From Folioceros fuciformis (taxonomy: Eukaryota > Anthocerotophyta > Anthocerotopsida > Anthocerotales): 62,482 bases of DNA. The translations under genes were made by a program, and so were the position numbers. Location of the stretch: assembly GCA_049999805.1 (NCBI GenBank), contig JBNGIO010006317.1, positions 711,662-774,143 on the forward strand. Reading direction: 5' to 3'. Under the pieces are notes generated by a model that did no database searches, had not been told where the DNA came from, and saw nothing but the letters and a program-made list of their open reading frames with translations. Below, one piece after another: positions 10,510 through 22,929 of this stretch. Each line of letters opens with the position of its first letter. Position 1 is the first letter of the stretch.

Positions 10510-13500
10510 GCTGCAGCCTGCTCGTGTGGCCTCCCGAGCGGAGACGGGCCGGCGACAGGCACGGCCCAGGGTTTGCTCCCACCGCACATGGCCTTGGAAA
10601 CGCATCATTAAACTTCTTCCGAGTTAGAGAGGTCGGACTGGTGCTGTCGCCATCTCGCAGCTGGAGTTGCTTCAGGGGGGGTTTAAGCGGGCCCAGATTC
10701 AGATGCACCAGCACTCATCTCGGGCTTGCAAGCTACAGCAACCAGGTGTGTACGTTCATGCCGCTCTCAGAGTTGTTGGAGCTCTGGCACAAGGGCCAGG
10801 GTGAGTGCAAGGGTCTGGCCAATTTGGTGGTGGTGGCCGCTCGCGATCGGACCTCGCTGCTGGGCCGACTGGTACTTTTTTCTCATGGACGATAGAGGAC
10901 ACAGCCAGCTAGCTGGTGATGCTCTGGAGCTCGACTGTGTCATGGCGATGACCAGTAGGGTATCAGCATACGCTACTGACCACAGTACTGTGTGATGTTG
11001 TCACTGGTACATTCGAAGGTGAATTGATGGGGCAAGTCCATAGATGCCCTCTCCACTAAGCAGACGTGGTGCGGAGTTAGGTTGCAGAGCTTGCGCAGTT
11101 GTCACGTCACCAGAGGCCCTCTGCAGTCTGCGACCTTCCTTGTTGTCCTCTTGGTATCCACTTTCGGGGCCTGCAACTGCTGCAAGTCTCACAATGGATC
11201 AGCCTTGGTGTGCCCGGCGATCGGCCACTGCAAATCAGAAGGTGCTCATGCCTCACTTTGTCATTTGTTGCCTTACAAGTGTTAATGACGCAGATGCGAG
11301 GATGAGGGTGAAGTTGTGATAGATGCTGCACACCTCCTTGACTTGTCCATGACCGGGGCCTCTCTTAAACCTAGCCTGGCACGAATTTCTTGTGAAACCT
11401 GCTTTTCTTGCTTCACATTTCTGAGCGGAAAGCGACCTTCGCGAAGAAAGGCGGAGAGACGGGAAGGGACCTACTGGAGCGTCTGTGACACCGTAAAAGG
11501 GTAACGTGCTGTAAAGCGCCAGGTGACGTGGTGGCAGGTATGCCGCTTTCTGTTTTGTCTGAAAACTGCTCCTCACATGACAAGAATTCACTCTTTGCAG
11601 ATTGTGAGGTGAAATGTCCGCTGCCTGGATGTACGCTCTAAAAGGAACGCCCAGTGCAGAAATAACAACTATTCCAGATGAAGAGAGGTAGAGAGCTGTG
11701 GACCTGCTTCTCACCCCGTCCTTGTCTAGCTACTGTAGCTTTCTGCTTGAAAATGTCCCGAACATCAGTTCAGCGGGCAAGGGCCCAATCCTTTGCAGCT
11801 GGGAAGCTGGGTGATGAAGAAACCTGTGAGGCGGGATTTTATGGGATGAAGCAAGCTATGGGATGGGTTTTTGTGGGATGAAGCAACCTGTGCCACAGAA
11901 GCACCAACAGAAGCTTTTCCACCGATCCTCCTATATGCACCACTTGCAACCCATCAACCTCCTTCAGTACGAGGAGATGGTTTGGGAGAAGGCCCCGTTT
12001 GCACCGCCGGACAAAAAACATCTGCACAGCCAGGGGTACAGTTATGCAGTCAGGCCTGCATAAGTTGCCATCCGAGCTCCTCGTGTACAGCCAAGGACAT
12101 GGCTCTAGTGCCTGAAGTCACAAAAGTGATAGCAGAGACCTGAAGAAGTTTAAACATGAGCACGGAGAGAATCTTAAAAATCTATGGATGAGGAAGCCCA
12201 CAAGGAAAGCCGTCGTCTACCGGAATTCTCCAAGAAGCAAAGGAAAGCCCCTTCATCGGTACCCAAGCCCAAGTACCCCGGCCTTCGGGAGTCGTGACTT
12301 GTATAAGTAGTAAAAGTGCTTTCGCATAAGCCTACTTCAGTGACCATGTCTTGGAGTGGGAGTAGCTTGATACGGCCCTGTGGCACATCCGACAGCACAG
12401 GATCAGCACCAACAGAGTGTCTCCTCAACGTATCTGAACACCTTGCTGAAATCGGATTCTTGTGCTTGAGCTTGAGCTTGAGCTTGAGCTGGGAAGCATG
12501 TAGTGGGTGTCATGCAGTGACACGCGTGCAGCCGAGTGCTCCCGTTGGGAAGAGCCTGGCCCGTGGATTCCCTCTGACACCACCCCGCCAGGTTGCCCTG
12601 ACCGTTGAACCATTGTTGGACACTCTCGGTCGGTCGCATTTTCGCCCATGGTAGCGGCGGATGTGAATCCACCGCTACCATACAAGAATGTCGAGGGGCA
12701 ATTATTGAACGTGGGAACAATGTGGCATGAAAGGATTATAGGTGTGTTTGGGCTCTTTCTGTGAATAACGTGATGTGAAGGGCGTCACACCCCTGGGACC
12801 CGGGCCCTCGCAGCTATGTATGCCCCTGCTTTTGCACATGATTGAGCAGAGCGCTCACGGGTAGCGAGCCAGGGCACAGTGGGGCAGTCAGAGCCCTCGC
12901 ACCTCGTGTGGCCCATGACACCATGTCCGTCCTTGGTGGACTTCCAAAGCTTTGGTTGTTCGTTTGTCTTGTCTCGCAAACGGCAACGGCCGCCCCAGCT
13001 CGCCAGGCACACGGCCTAGGTTTTGCTGACGGATTGCACATGGCCTGGAAACGCATCATTGTTAGTGGTGTGGGATGAAAGACATCGGCCTTGAACTGTC
13101 TCAAGCATCCGTGCAGGAGCTCCTATGACACCGGAGGGAACGTCAAAATTCCGGGAGCTGGACGGGCCAATTGCATCCTGCCAGCTAGGGCAGAGCCTGT
13201 GAGATATTCCCATTGAACAATCGCGTTGCCGCGTGGCCTGCATCGAAGCTCCTGCAGCCTCGCAAACAGCAACGGGCAGGGACGGCCGAGGTTTTGCTTG
13301 TCACTGCGCATGGATCGCTAACGCATCGGCATTGGACAGCTTTGGGATGAGAGACGCCGGACTGGCGCCGTCGCCGTCACAGACCTGGTGCTGGTGAAGG
13401 AAGCTTAATCAGCCCTGATGGCGTAGAGGATTCACCACCACTTACGTTAGGCCAGGTCCAGTAACGGGGTTCATTCGTACGGCTCCTACAGCTCTGGTCC

Positions 13501-14130
13501 CTGGCCCATTTCGTCAAGCTGTGCAACTCATGGACTGTCATTAAGTGGACCTTTCACTGAGAGTGATTCACATAGCATTCATTCCACTGGAAGCTTCTTG
13601 TCAGATTGTGATGGTAGCTGCCTGGACCTGGGTTCAGTCCTCGGACAGATTCGGACAAATTCGTATTCTCACCAGGGTTGGAGGACATGGGTTGGTGGAA
13701 ATGCTTTGGTTCTGTTCTCTGTCAAACACGATGACAAGTAGGGTCTGAGCATAATACTGACCAGCCTTGCCTGACGTTGAAACTTGTGTTCATTGCAGTT
13801 GAACAGATGGTGCAAGCCCATACGTGTCCTCTCTACTGAGAAATTGTGGTTCAGAGAGTTCGTGTGAAGTGATACTGCAGTTTTCACAGCTCTGCAGTCT
13901 CGATCTGTCGCCATCTGATAGTATAGGCTCCAGATCAAGTAGAGGTATCTGCTCCGCCCCGGGCTCAGTCAGAGAAACGAAGACCAGCATATACTTCTGT
14001 TGGCATGGTTGGAATATTCCTCTGCTGCTCAACCCTGTGCTGGTCGGGGACCAATGGGGCATTAGCATAGTACTGACCAGTGAGTGCTGTTCGATGTTTC
14101 ACGTGACTTTCACATTTGAACTGATAGTGG
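10510..14130. repeat. Family of old diverged direct duplicates
   Basis: A block near 10.57-10.66 kb (cacatggccttggaaacgca...) recurs near 13.03-13.08 kb and weakly near 13.30-13.38 kb. A second block near 10.94-11.13 kb (gatgaccagtagggt...) recurs near 13.73-13.90 kb and in part near 14.05-14.09 kb. The order of blocks is kept, so the segment was probably duplicated and then decayed. No protein frame survives in any copy. Confidence 0.6.
12466..12492. repeat. Hexanucleotide microsatellite (cttgag)n
   Basis: Four to five tandem ttgagc units in a non-coding region. Confidence 0.85.
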
Positions 14131-15284
14131 TTTTAGCGTCTATGAGCGAAGAATCACAACTATGGACATTGAAAGGAAATTGAAAGGGAAGGGATATACT
14201 GGAACTCCTGGGCGGTGGCACCGTAAAGGTGGTGTATGTTTGCAAGTTTGTGAGTCACAACCTTTGAAATGGCTTTCCAGGGAAAGCCACAGGAAACAGC
14301 CAAGGAGGCACTAAGAAGCCATCGGCAGACTTCAACTACAGAAGCCAGGACTGACAGAATCATGGATCCATTCCCGACTCTTTAACAAAACGATTGAGCT
14401 GTGAGTAGATCCGACCTTGGCAACCGGCTATCTGCACACAATCATTGCTCGGGTAGGTGGGAACAGTTCTCAAACCACGCACTAGGACAAGACTCATTTG
14501 ATCTCTCGGTTAATTCCATCCCAGAGATGAACCTTCAAGAATAGGACCCAGCAGAGAAGACTTCTACATGACAAAGCCAATGTGGCCACACCCCTTCGAT
14601 CTCACCCGGCTGTGAAGACTCGCAGGGTTTTAAAGCAACTTGAAAGGAGAGATTAGGAAAGCTGCTTGTGCGCAAAAATGGTGCAAAACCAAGAGGGACT
14701 GATGTCACTCGCAAATGGGAGTGAACGAGATGTCACCTTATGCCTTGTCACCCGGCTCCCTTCCACCCCAAATCAGCCTGCAGATGAAAGAACATCAATG
14801 CAGAAAGGCCATGACCCCTTGATGCTTGTTAAACGCAAAATCAAGTTAATCAGCTGCAATTCATGAGGAGCTAGGTGAGAGACATGAAAGAGAGAAAGAA
14901 ACAACAGTCCCCACTCTCCCTTCGTGGGATACCAGGGATGTCCTCTCCTCTGCTTGTGCTGCTCCAGAACAAGCGATCAGGGTTATGAAGAGTGATTGCT
15001 CACAAGATGCAGCAGAGTAAAAAGAGAGAATGCCAAAAATATGCCAGCTGCCTTTATTTTCCACCTCTGGACGTTACCTCGCTGAGCTTGGACAATCGAT
15101 TACAAGCCTCTCACTACAAAAATTGACCTAATGGCAGGTCTGAGTACACAATAAGGGACTGCAAGAATAGAGGACACACCACAACTACAGAGGCGCAGGT
15201 AAAAACCGGCAACAGCCAAAGAGCCCTGTCTTTCCCACAACTGCGAAGCCAGGACTCGGTGCACACCACCGGATGCCCAAAGCC

Positions 15285-15767
15285 TCACATCTCCGCTTCC
15301 TTGTGGGTCTCAATCACCAAATCCGAAATCGGATAGGCTATGCAGGTGAGCACGTAGCCCTCAGCTTTCTGGTCGTCGTCCAGGAAGGAGCCGTCGCTCT
15401 GGTCCACCTCTCCCTGCTTTATCTTCCCGACGCAGGAGCAGCAAGCGCCCGCCCGGCAGGAGTAGGGCAGGTCCAACCCCGCCTCCTCTGCGGTGTCCAA
15501 CAGGTAGACATCGTCAGGAGCCTGAATCACCTTGGACCCGGCTGGCGTGACGAAGGTCACGCTGTAGGAGGCCATGCATGTCACACGGCTGCCCCCAGAC
15601 TTGAGCCCGAACGCCTTCCGGAGCCCCAAACCCGAGCTGCCCACGGCGGCTGATGCATGCGGCTTCATGCAGCCGGAGGAAGCCGGGGAGGTAGATGCCG
15701 CTGCAGCCACCTGGTGGAGCGCCGCAGCCGCCGCCATCGCTAAGCAGCACGCCGTACACGAGCTCAC
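15285..15767 (-). CDS. Plastid-type [2Fe-2S] ferredoxin
   Basis: This is an intronless 160-residue precursor. Residues 1 to about 65 are rich in Ala, Ser and basic residues and lack acidic ones, as in a chloroplast transit peptide. The mature part starts near [10 protein letters not shown]. The cluster ligands are C104, C109, C112 and C142, with the family spacing C-x4-C-x2-C-x29-C in [12 protein letters not shown] and LTC. Such ferredoxins take electrons from photosystem I and pass them to FNR and other stromal enzymes. C110, next to a ligand, is unusual; Ser is common there. The C-terminus HKEAEM fits the family. A second Met at codon 11 could also start the protein. Whether it is the leaf or non-photosynthetic type cannot be settled by eye. 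Confidence 0.93.
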   Translation of the reverse strand: MSSCTACCLAMAAAAALHQVAAAASTSPASSGCMKPHASAAVGSSGLGLRKAFGLKSGGSRVTCMASYSVTFVTPAGSKVIQAPDDVYLLDTAEEAGLDLPYSCRAGACCSCVGKIKQGEVDQSDGSFLDDDQKAEGYVLTCIAYPISDLVIETHKEAEM

Positions 15768-16207
15768 AGAAGCGCAGACTTGTGTCAGCCTCTAGGGCTT
15801 TAGAAGACTGGAGAATGAGCTGGGAGTGAGAACGGGACGAAGCGAAGGAGCCTGGCGATGCTCACACACGGATGTTCCTTGGCAGTGGCCGTGTGGACGC
15901 GGCGAAGCCTTGCCTCCTGGTGATTGAATGCGCCAAAGGCGAGATGCTTCCAGAGAGCACCAGCAGCCGCGCCAGATCCGACTATTCGTCACGTGGTCTC
16001 CTGTGACAAGTGTACCGGCGAACCCACATCGACTTAGTTAACGGAACGGGCAACCGTTGGACGGAACGAAAGGAGGACCATTGGTGGAAACCGATGGTCC
16101 TCCTTGGCTTAACCGCATTGCATGCACGTACAGAATTTGCACAAGATTCCCAGATTTGCAGAGCGGCTCAGATTTCCAGTTATGCGTAATGTTGTGACAC
16201 TTGGTTC
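15768..16207. other. Ferredoxin upstream region
   Basis: It lies between the ferredoxin start and the end of the oxidase gene, both on the minus strand, so it should hold the ferredoxin promoter and leader. A short inverted motif ggaggaccattggt / accgatggtcctcc lies at about 16073-16101. No gene is seen. Confidence 0.5.
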
Positions 16208-18042
16208 TCAGCTGCGAGGCAGCAGCTGCAGCCATGTTCCCAAGCTGGGAACTTTCTGATGCAGCAGAAACATGATATAGAAGCCAGCAGGGGCGACCAT
16301 GGCGTTTGGGGGTGTGAGCACATCCAGCTGGTAGCCGAGGTCTCCCCCCGTCTGCAGGATACCCGAGAGCTGCAGCATCCTCTGGTTCATGGAGAAGGAG
16401 TGGGTGGAGAGGGGAGGAGCGTAGAGCACCACCTGCACGTCTGAGAAGGTACGGAGGGGCTGCATGGTGGTGAAGGCCACCCGGAATGTGGAGCTGTAGG
16501 ACACCTGTGTCGGGGACACGAGGGTGATGTTGGGCCTGGCTGAATCGAATGTTGGGCTGAGGTAAGGGGGACTGAATGCTTCCATCCGGAGTTCCGTGGG
16601 ATACAACACGTTGGTGAAGGCGTACTTCTCGTTAGGATTGCTGCCTGCAACAAGCACTCTGGCATCAGGGAGGAGCACAGCTGAGGAGTGGTATAGCCGT
16701 GGGATGGTTGTGCTTGCCAGAGTCTCAAATCTGCGAGGAAAAAAAAAAAAACAGTTTCACCAAGACAGATCTGTGTGAGCCTTACAAGAGCACTAACCTT
16801 CCCGGACATGAACATTGCTCAGAATCTGCATTCAATCATGAGTAGGTGGAGACTGGTGACTTGTGCCACCTACCTGAAGTAGAGTTGATTGTCGGGATGG
16901 TACAGAAAGGGAGCAAGGGATGGGCTTCGACCCAGTCCCCATCCCGCACTTCCCGCCTGACAGCCATTGATGATGAGAACGTCTCCGGAAGGCAGCATGA
17001 TCATGTCAGCCATGACCCTGGGAGTGGGCATGGCCTCCATGACCCAGAAAGGCTCCGGGTCTGTGATTCTCAACCTCCCACAGTTCTTCGAAGCAAGGAG
17101 GAACCTGCCGACCTGGGCAGCAGCGGTGGCTCCCTGGGGAGCTCCTCCACACACCATGATCTCCACCGCTTGAAACTCATCTTGGTACGAAAGGGGGAGC
17201 ATGACCGAGGAGCCGGACGAGGGGTAATTCCTGGACTCGAAGCCGGGCATCCTGGGGAAGCTCTTGATCACAGTGTTGTTGGTGTAGTTGAAGAGGATGG
17301 AGTCCTGGTTAGCGAAGACGAAGAGGTTGCCGTCAGGGCAAAGGTGGAGAAAGGGGTACAAATTCTGCGCAGCAGAACTGGTTGCAAAGGTCTGGCTGAG
17401 GAAGGAGAAGGTGTAGAGCTCCTGCGCCTGCGCTCTGGGCACGAACTCGTAGCTGAACTGACTCCTCCCGCCCACCGCGATGAGGCGATCGTCCGGCAGA
17501 ATCTGGTCTGTGGCGTACCATCTGGGCACCTGGAGCAGCGACACATTGGGCGGGGACTCGTTCCAGTCGCAGGTCTTGTTGGAGCAGGGCACGAACCATC
17601 GCACGACCCGGGTGCCGTCCCCGTCCCCACCGGTTTGCACGAACGTCCCGTCCGCCTTCACCGCCCCTGACGAGCACCAAGTGTCGGTCAGGATCTCCAG
17701 CGGGCGGATGGAGTTATCCGCGATGGTGTACTCCACGGAGTGCGCGAAGCAGTCCACCGTGAGCGCAAGGTCGTTGGGGTCGTATCGACATCGCCCGTCC
17801 GGGAGACTGATGTTGGACGGGCCGAAGTCGGTGCGGTCGAAGATGATGACCGTGTTCAGGTAGGTGACAACCATGTGCATCGCGGAAACCCCCGCATTGT
17901 GCACCACCACCTCCCAGGTCCCGCCTCCCTGCTGCGCCCCGGCCAGCCCCGGCTCCAACAGGAGAACCCGGAACAGGAACCAGATAACGAAGCCCAACCT
18001 GCACCGGATCCGATCCCGATCCCGATCCCGCCCCCTCCCCAT
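16208..18042 (-). CDS. Secreted glyoxal oxidase / galactose oxidase-like copper-radical oxidase
   Basis: Two exons, 18042-16874 and 16730-16208, join across a 143-bp GT-AG intron (phase 2) to give 563 residues. The domains are glyoxal oxidase N-terminal (beta-propeller), then DUF1929. Numbered from this start, the copper-radical residues are all present: C123 (DTWCSSG) and Y176 (RWYAT), which would form the Cys-Tyr cofactor, Y403-H404 (RLYHSS) and H500 (STHSFSM). Such enzymes oxidise aldehydes or alcohols and make hydrogen peroxide in the wall. I chose the ATG at 18042 because a basic stretch and then a hydrophobic core (FVIWFLFRVLLL, cleavage near GLAGAQ) follow it at once; in-frame ATGs at 18075 and 18204 would bury the signal peptide. 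The RDRDRDR run at the start comes from a GATCCC microsatellite. Confidence 0.88.
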
Positions 18043-20163
18043 CCCTCTGCCTCCTCCGACTCCAGGTCCCTCCATCTCCAAACCCGGGCCCCCTCCTACC
18101 CCAGGCACCCCGATCGGCCTCCTGCACCACTCACCTCCGAGGCGACGAGACGTGTCGGACGCCCGCTGCTGATGAAGGCAGAGCAGGGCAGGGCAGGGCA
18201 GCATCAGCTGTTTCCTCCACTGGAGAGTCGTGCTTCACAGGGCCCACATTCTCAACAAACAGTCAAGCACAGTGTTGTCGGCGACGACTGTCATAGTGTT
18301 GATCAAATCCTCGCTCCTCCCGGCCAACAGCATCCCGCTCCCGACCCTGTGACGCAATCAAAGATCCGAGCAACACTGCCTCCTCAAGCCCGCAGCAACC
18401 GCGGGCATCAAGCTTCAGCCTCCCAGTCAGACTCCACTCCTCCCGCCGCCAGCTGCCTCGCTCTCAATCAGCGATTCAGAATGACATCGACCTCCGAATC
18501 GGTAGGTGCGAGACAGCTGAAGATGCTGTTATCTTCATGGTCGGAACTCAGTCCCCGTCCGCGTCCCCGTTCCCGTCCCCGTCCCCGTCCCCGTGATGCG
18601 CAAGGCAACGCCGACCAGATGTCACCGCGACGACGGCCCCGGCCCCGCATGCTCCACCGTGGACACACGTCCACCATTGGAACGCATAGAGAAGCCCTGC
18701 CCTTGGCAGCACCCTGACGACCCATCCCCGGACGCTTCGGCAGCCCGCCGAGGGCAAGCCATGGCCCGGTGCCGAGGGCAGGGGTCTGTTGTGCACAACC
18801 TCTCTTCTCCTCCTCCCTTCTCTTCGCTTCGCTTCTCTTCTCCTCGTCTCTTCTCTTGGTTCCTCTTCTGGGGCCCGCTGGCATGGACTCAAAAACACCG
18901 AGAGAGAGAAAGGTGGCGCCAGGTCATCCTCCTCGTCCTCCCATCTTGTCTCGTAGACTGCGACTGATTCGAAATTGAACCGGCCGGACGGGGCTGATTT
19001 CCTCCAGCTGCCTGCCTGCCTGCCAGCGTCCCTTTCTTCCATCCCGTTCACAACGCCAGAGGTGCTGGCCGTACAGGTGGCGCATTGCCGGAGCGTGACG
19101 CCGCGGCGGGCGCGGAATCGGAATCCAGGAATCCAAGAATCCAGGCAGCCAAGCGGGGCCTCTGGAACGACACGCGACAGAGGCCGTGGCCGGGCCCGCA
19201 TGTCGGAGTGCCGCCAAGTAGGCCAGAGCTCATGAGGGCAGAGCAGGGCAGGCAAGTCGTGGCCAGGGCAGGAGGAGCTCCAAGTCCCGGGACACTGGGA
19301 CTCCTGCCCTATCTTCCTCCTCTTTCGCTTTCTCCCGCCCTCGGGCATCCATCCATCCAGTCTCCTTGGCTCATCATACTCCGTCCATATCCGCTCGGAT
19401 TGGCGCGTTGCCTTGCCGCACACGCCAAGCCACACGCACGGTCACAACACGCTTCCCAACCACCATTTGAAACGCCCCAGTACGACCCGCCCTAAATTCC
19501 CTAATTTGTGGCTGTCCCGAGCAAGTTGCAGCCTCACGAAGTCTCGGACCATGTGATCATGATGAGCAGGCCAGGGCAACCAACACAAGAACTTTATTTG
19601 TTTCTGTCCATCGCCATCGGGGGAGGACAGGGAGAGAGAGCGGTAATCCCGTGGGCCAAGGGCACTGGGGGAGTGAAAACCATCATGAATTTTTTTCAAT
19701 ATATGTATCTGTATTGTATTGTATGTGTGTGAGCACATTATTTGAAGCTGGCTCATAAACATATTGTATAAACTTGGCCCATCCCATCCCATCCCATCCT
19801 ACCTACCTACGTCTGAGCATACGTACAGAATTTAGATGTGTGGATTTGGAGGAGAGACTCGACACTCACTCAACTCAGCCCTTCGAGCAATGTACACAGA
19901 GATGTGGGAGAGACTCAACGCCAGGACAAAGACGCAGCCGGAGCCGGAGGTGGAGCGTGAGGAAATGGTCGCCACCGTCCCTCCCTCCCTACGAAACATG
20001 ACCAGCCTTGGAGCAGGAGGAGGCGAGAAGAAGGGTCACGAGTTCGTATAACCATGGAGCAATTGCAAGGAAGCAGGCAACCCGCCACCTGGTAACGGTC
20101 CTCGATGTTGCATATTATTTGCTGACTGCATGGTGAATCTTTCGTTGGTGCTGCCCTCGAAGC
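18043..20163. other. GC-rich upstream region with C/G-rich microsatellites
   Basis: It probably contains the promoter and leader of the oxidase gene and the 3' end of the PMEI-GH16 gene. Microsatellites include (cgatcc)n near 18008-18032 and (gtcccc)n near 18551-18593, and a (catcc)n run near 19778-19800. Long overlapping open frames on both strands (for example 18548-19435 minus) are a by-product of high GC; they show no domain. Confidence 0.5.
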
Positions 20164-22929
20164 TCAGGACTGGCTCGCAGCCTGCTCCTGCCCCTGGATT
20201 GTGATGTCCCTGTAGCGGACAATGTAGGGCAGGTCTTTGCCGTGCCACTTCCCGGTCCACGCCCCGCCGTTCACATCGGAAGCATTCCAAACCGAGGCGT
20301 AGAAGAAGACCGGCTTGAGAGGATACGGTTTGTTGGCGGCCGCCTGCTGGAGCTGTGTTACCGTTCGAACGACCTTCCCGTCCACTATCCACCTGGGGGA
20401 AACAGGAAGGCGTGAGCTCGGTCAGGTCCAGGAGTGAGGACGGGGCAGGGGGTCCATGAATGTGGGGTGGAGAAGACAAGGAGCAGGAGAAGGAGAAGGA
20501 GAAGGGAAGGGAGGGAGGAGTTAGTTTAGGACGACTCACTGGATCTTGTCCGTGTCGTAGACGATGGTGTAGATGTGGTAGGCATCGGAGCAGTCGAAGC
20601 CCAGGTCGATGAGGAGTTCGTGCGCGCCCACCCCGTTGACGTAGAAGTTGGTCTGGACGGCGTTCTTGTTGTTGCCCAGCCACTCGAAGTCGATCTCGTC
20701 TTGCACGCGGCTGCCTTCCAGGGACGAGAGGTAGAGGCTGGAGAGCAGGCCGCTGGTGTCGCCAGGGGCGCACTTGAAGCCGCCGGAGAAGCGGCCAGAC
20801 GCGTAGCTCTGGATGGACCGGAATCGGCCTCCGCACCCCGTGGCGTCGTACGAGATGGAGGCGTCCGACCGCTCCACTGCCACGTTGTTGTAGCAGTAGT
20901 CGATGGCCAGGGGCCGCATCGGGATGGGCACGTTGCTGCTGGCCGCCGGCCGGCCGGGAGGCCGCCAGGGCTGGATGAGTGGGGAGAGCACGGAGATGGA
21001 GTCAAAATACATGGAGAAGGGCCCGTTGCTCCAGTCCACCGTGCCGGCGTACGCCCCGTTGGCCACTGTCGAGGCGTCCCAGGTGTAGCCGTAGATGCTC
21101 CCGGCCTTGGTGGGGTAGGCCGACCCGGCGAACGCCTTCGTCACTGTGCGCAGCGGGAGGTTGTCCACCAGCCACCTGCGGCTGGAAGTGTCAGACATGG
21201 ACGATCCCGGGAGGGGGAATATGGATCATGGATCATGGATCCCCAATCCATGCGCCAGGCAGGCAGGCAACCCACCACGTGCGTCCAGCATGATTTGGTC
21301 TTGACAGAGATAGGCAGCATCCAAGTGTGAGCAGGAGCGGAAGCTCAATGCAGCAAAGCAGAATGCGCAAACCATGCCTTAGGAGGGTTTGATTGCACAG
21401 ATCTGGAGGAATCAGACGATTAGTATGGATATGGAGGCTTGTGGAGGGGAGTAGTAGTCGTTGTACTAGTAGTACTAGTAGTAGGATTGGGTGATGGCGT
21501 GCTGTAGGGTGGCCGGCGCTTACATGATGGACAGACTGTCCCACTTGATGGTGTACTGGTGGAACTTCACGGATGTGTCGAAGGAGACCACGATCACCTG
21601 CTGATTGCCTGCGGAGTTGCCATTTACGGCATAGTTGGTGACGATGCGGTTGGGCTTGTTGCCCAAGAAGTCGAAGCTGATGCTATCGCTGGCTTGATCG
21701 TTGGATGAAATCTGCATGGGCAAAGCACAGCACAGCACAGTACAGGATGGATGGATGGATGGACGATTGTCAGTCCCAAATTGCAGGGGTGGGTGGTCGG
21801 CGTTACAAGCACTGGGAAGAGAGGAGTCTCAGAGATTTGCTTACATAGAAGCTGTTGCTCACACCCGAGGCCTTTACTGGGGTCCGCAAATTTGCTGTGA
21901 ACACGCCCGAGGAGTATTTGTCCTGGGAGTGAAACTTCCCACCTGTACGAAGCCACGCATCATGATGGCTTTCAGGTTGTTGTTGTTGCAGGAGCCGCTC
22001 AGAACTGAATGAATCCAATGCCTCCGGAGGAGAGGGTTTGCTGAATTTTTCTGTTTTTCTTGCAGGAAGGAGCTTCATCACTCACCGCAAGCTTTGTCGA
22101 GGCGGATGGTGACCGTGCTGTTTACGATTGTGATGTGGTTCGGGCAGTAATCCACCGCCAGATTCTTCACCGAGCGTGGAGTCGGGATGGGTGGGGCGCC
22201 CCCGTCGGAAGTCTGGTATCCAGGAGGTTTCTCACTTGCCTTGTCCGCGGGGCTCCCGTCGCCATCCTCGTCGAGGACGCCTGGACTCATGATCTCCAGC
22301 AGTTGCTGTGCGCTGGCCACGCTGCGCCCGACCTACACACGTCCAAATATCTTTCAGGCTGGGCTATCGCTCTCTCCGTCGCCCTCCTGTTCCTGGATGC
22401 GGCAGATTGGGGAGCAGGCGTGACGGACCTTGCGAAGATTGGAGCGAGCTTCCCTGGCTTCATTGGTCTTGAAATGGGCCATGCCTTCGATGCAGTCGTC
22501 CAAGGAGGCCTCCACTGCGTAGAGCTGTCGCGCAGTGGTGGCGGCTCCGTCGTCCTGGGCGATGAACTTGGCGGCCTGGTTGAGGCCCGCGCTGACATCG
22601 TCTAGCTCTTTGACGCAGTCCCCGCCCAACAACGGGGAGTCGGCAACCTCCGCCAGGTACACCTGCGCGTCGTTGATCCTGGCCTTGGCCAACTGCAATG
22701 CGATGGCCTGTTTGGTGGCGGCGCCGGAATTGTGGTAGGACGAGGCGAAGCTCCTGCTCGGGGTGTAGTAGGTGCTGCCGTACTCCCCAGCGAGCGCCCC
22801 GGCCTCTGCTCTGCCGGGGAAGTTGAAGGCACATCTGTCAGTGCCCAGGAGCAGCAACAGGGCGAGGCAGGCGAGGATGGTGGAGGCACTCCTCTTGGGG
22901 AGGCCCATCTGCAGGGGTGTCATAACCAA
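20164..22929 (-). CDS. Secreted PMEI-like / inactive GH16 / active-type GH16 fusion protein
   Basis: Six exons (22929-22429, 22332-22086, 21942-21845, 21711-21524, 21175-20540, 20392-20164) keep phase at every junction and give 632 residues. Residues 1-32 are a signal peptide. Residues about 70-190 are a helical PMEI-like domain (C105 in GGDCVKEL, C146 in SLDDCIEG), lacking the N-terminal Cys pair. Residues about 218-408 are a first GH16/XTH-like fold, but the catalytic DEIDFE is replaced by DSISFD (S292, S294, D296). Residues about 428-624 are a second GH16 domain with intact DEIDFEWLG (E505, D507, E509) and a typical YPLKPVFFYASVWNA strand. There is no XET C-terminal domain. GH16 members of this branch cut or rejoin wall xyloglucan or beta-glucan; PMEI domains inhibit pectin methylesterases. 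Introns are 96, 143, 133, 348 and 147 bp. No cDNA supports the fusion, but all five junctions fit. Confidence 0.8.

Larger units (their letters stand above)
7624..15284. other. Long gene-poor stretch of repeats and diverged duplicates
   Basis: The first part (7.6-8.9 kb) is probably the promoter and leader of the F-box gene, with a CAG-rich run near 8150 and a CT-rich run near 8420. From 9.0 to 10.1 kb it is AT-rich with a minisatellite. From 10.3 to 14.1 kb several blocks are old diverged copies of one another. From 14.1 kb to the ferredoxin end I see no gene. The open frames here are short and overlap on both strands. Confidence 0.55.

Noticed and set aside
18548-19435. 295-codon open frame on the minus strand upstream of the oxidase gene
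   Set aside because: It is low in complexity, rich in Arg/Pro, contains microsatellite translation (DGDGDGNGD) and has no domain. High GC explains its length.
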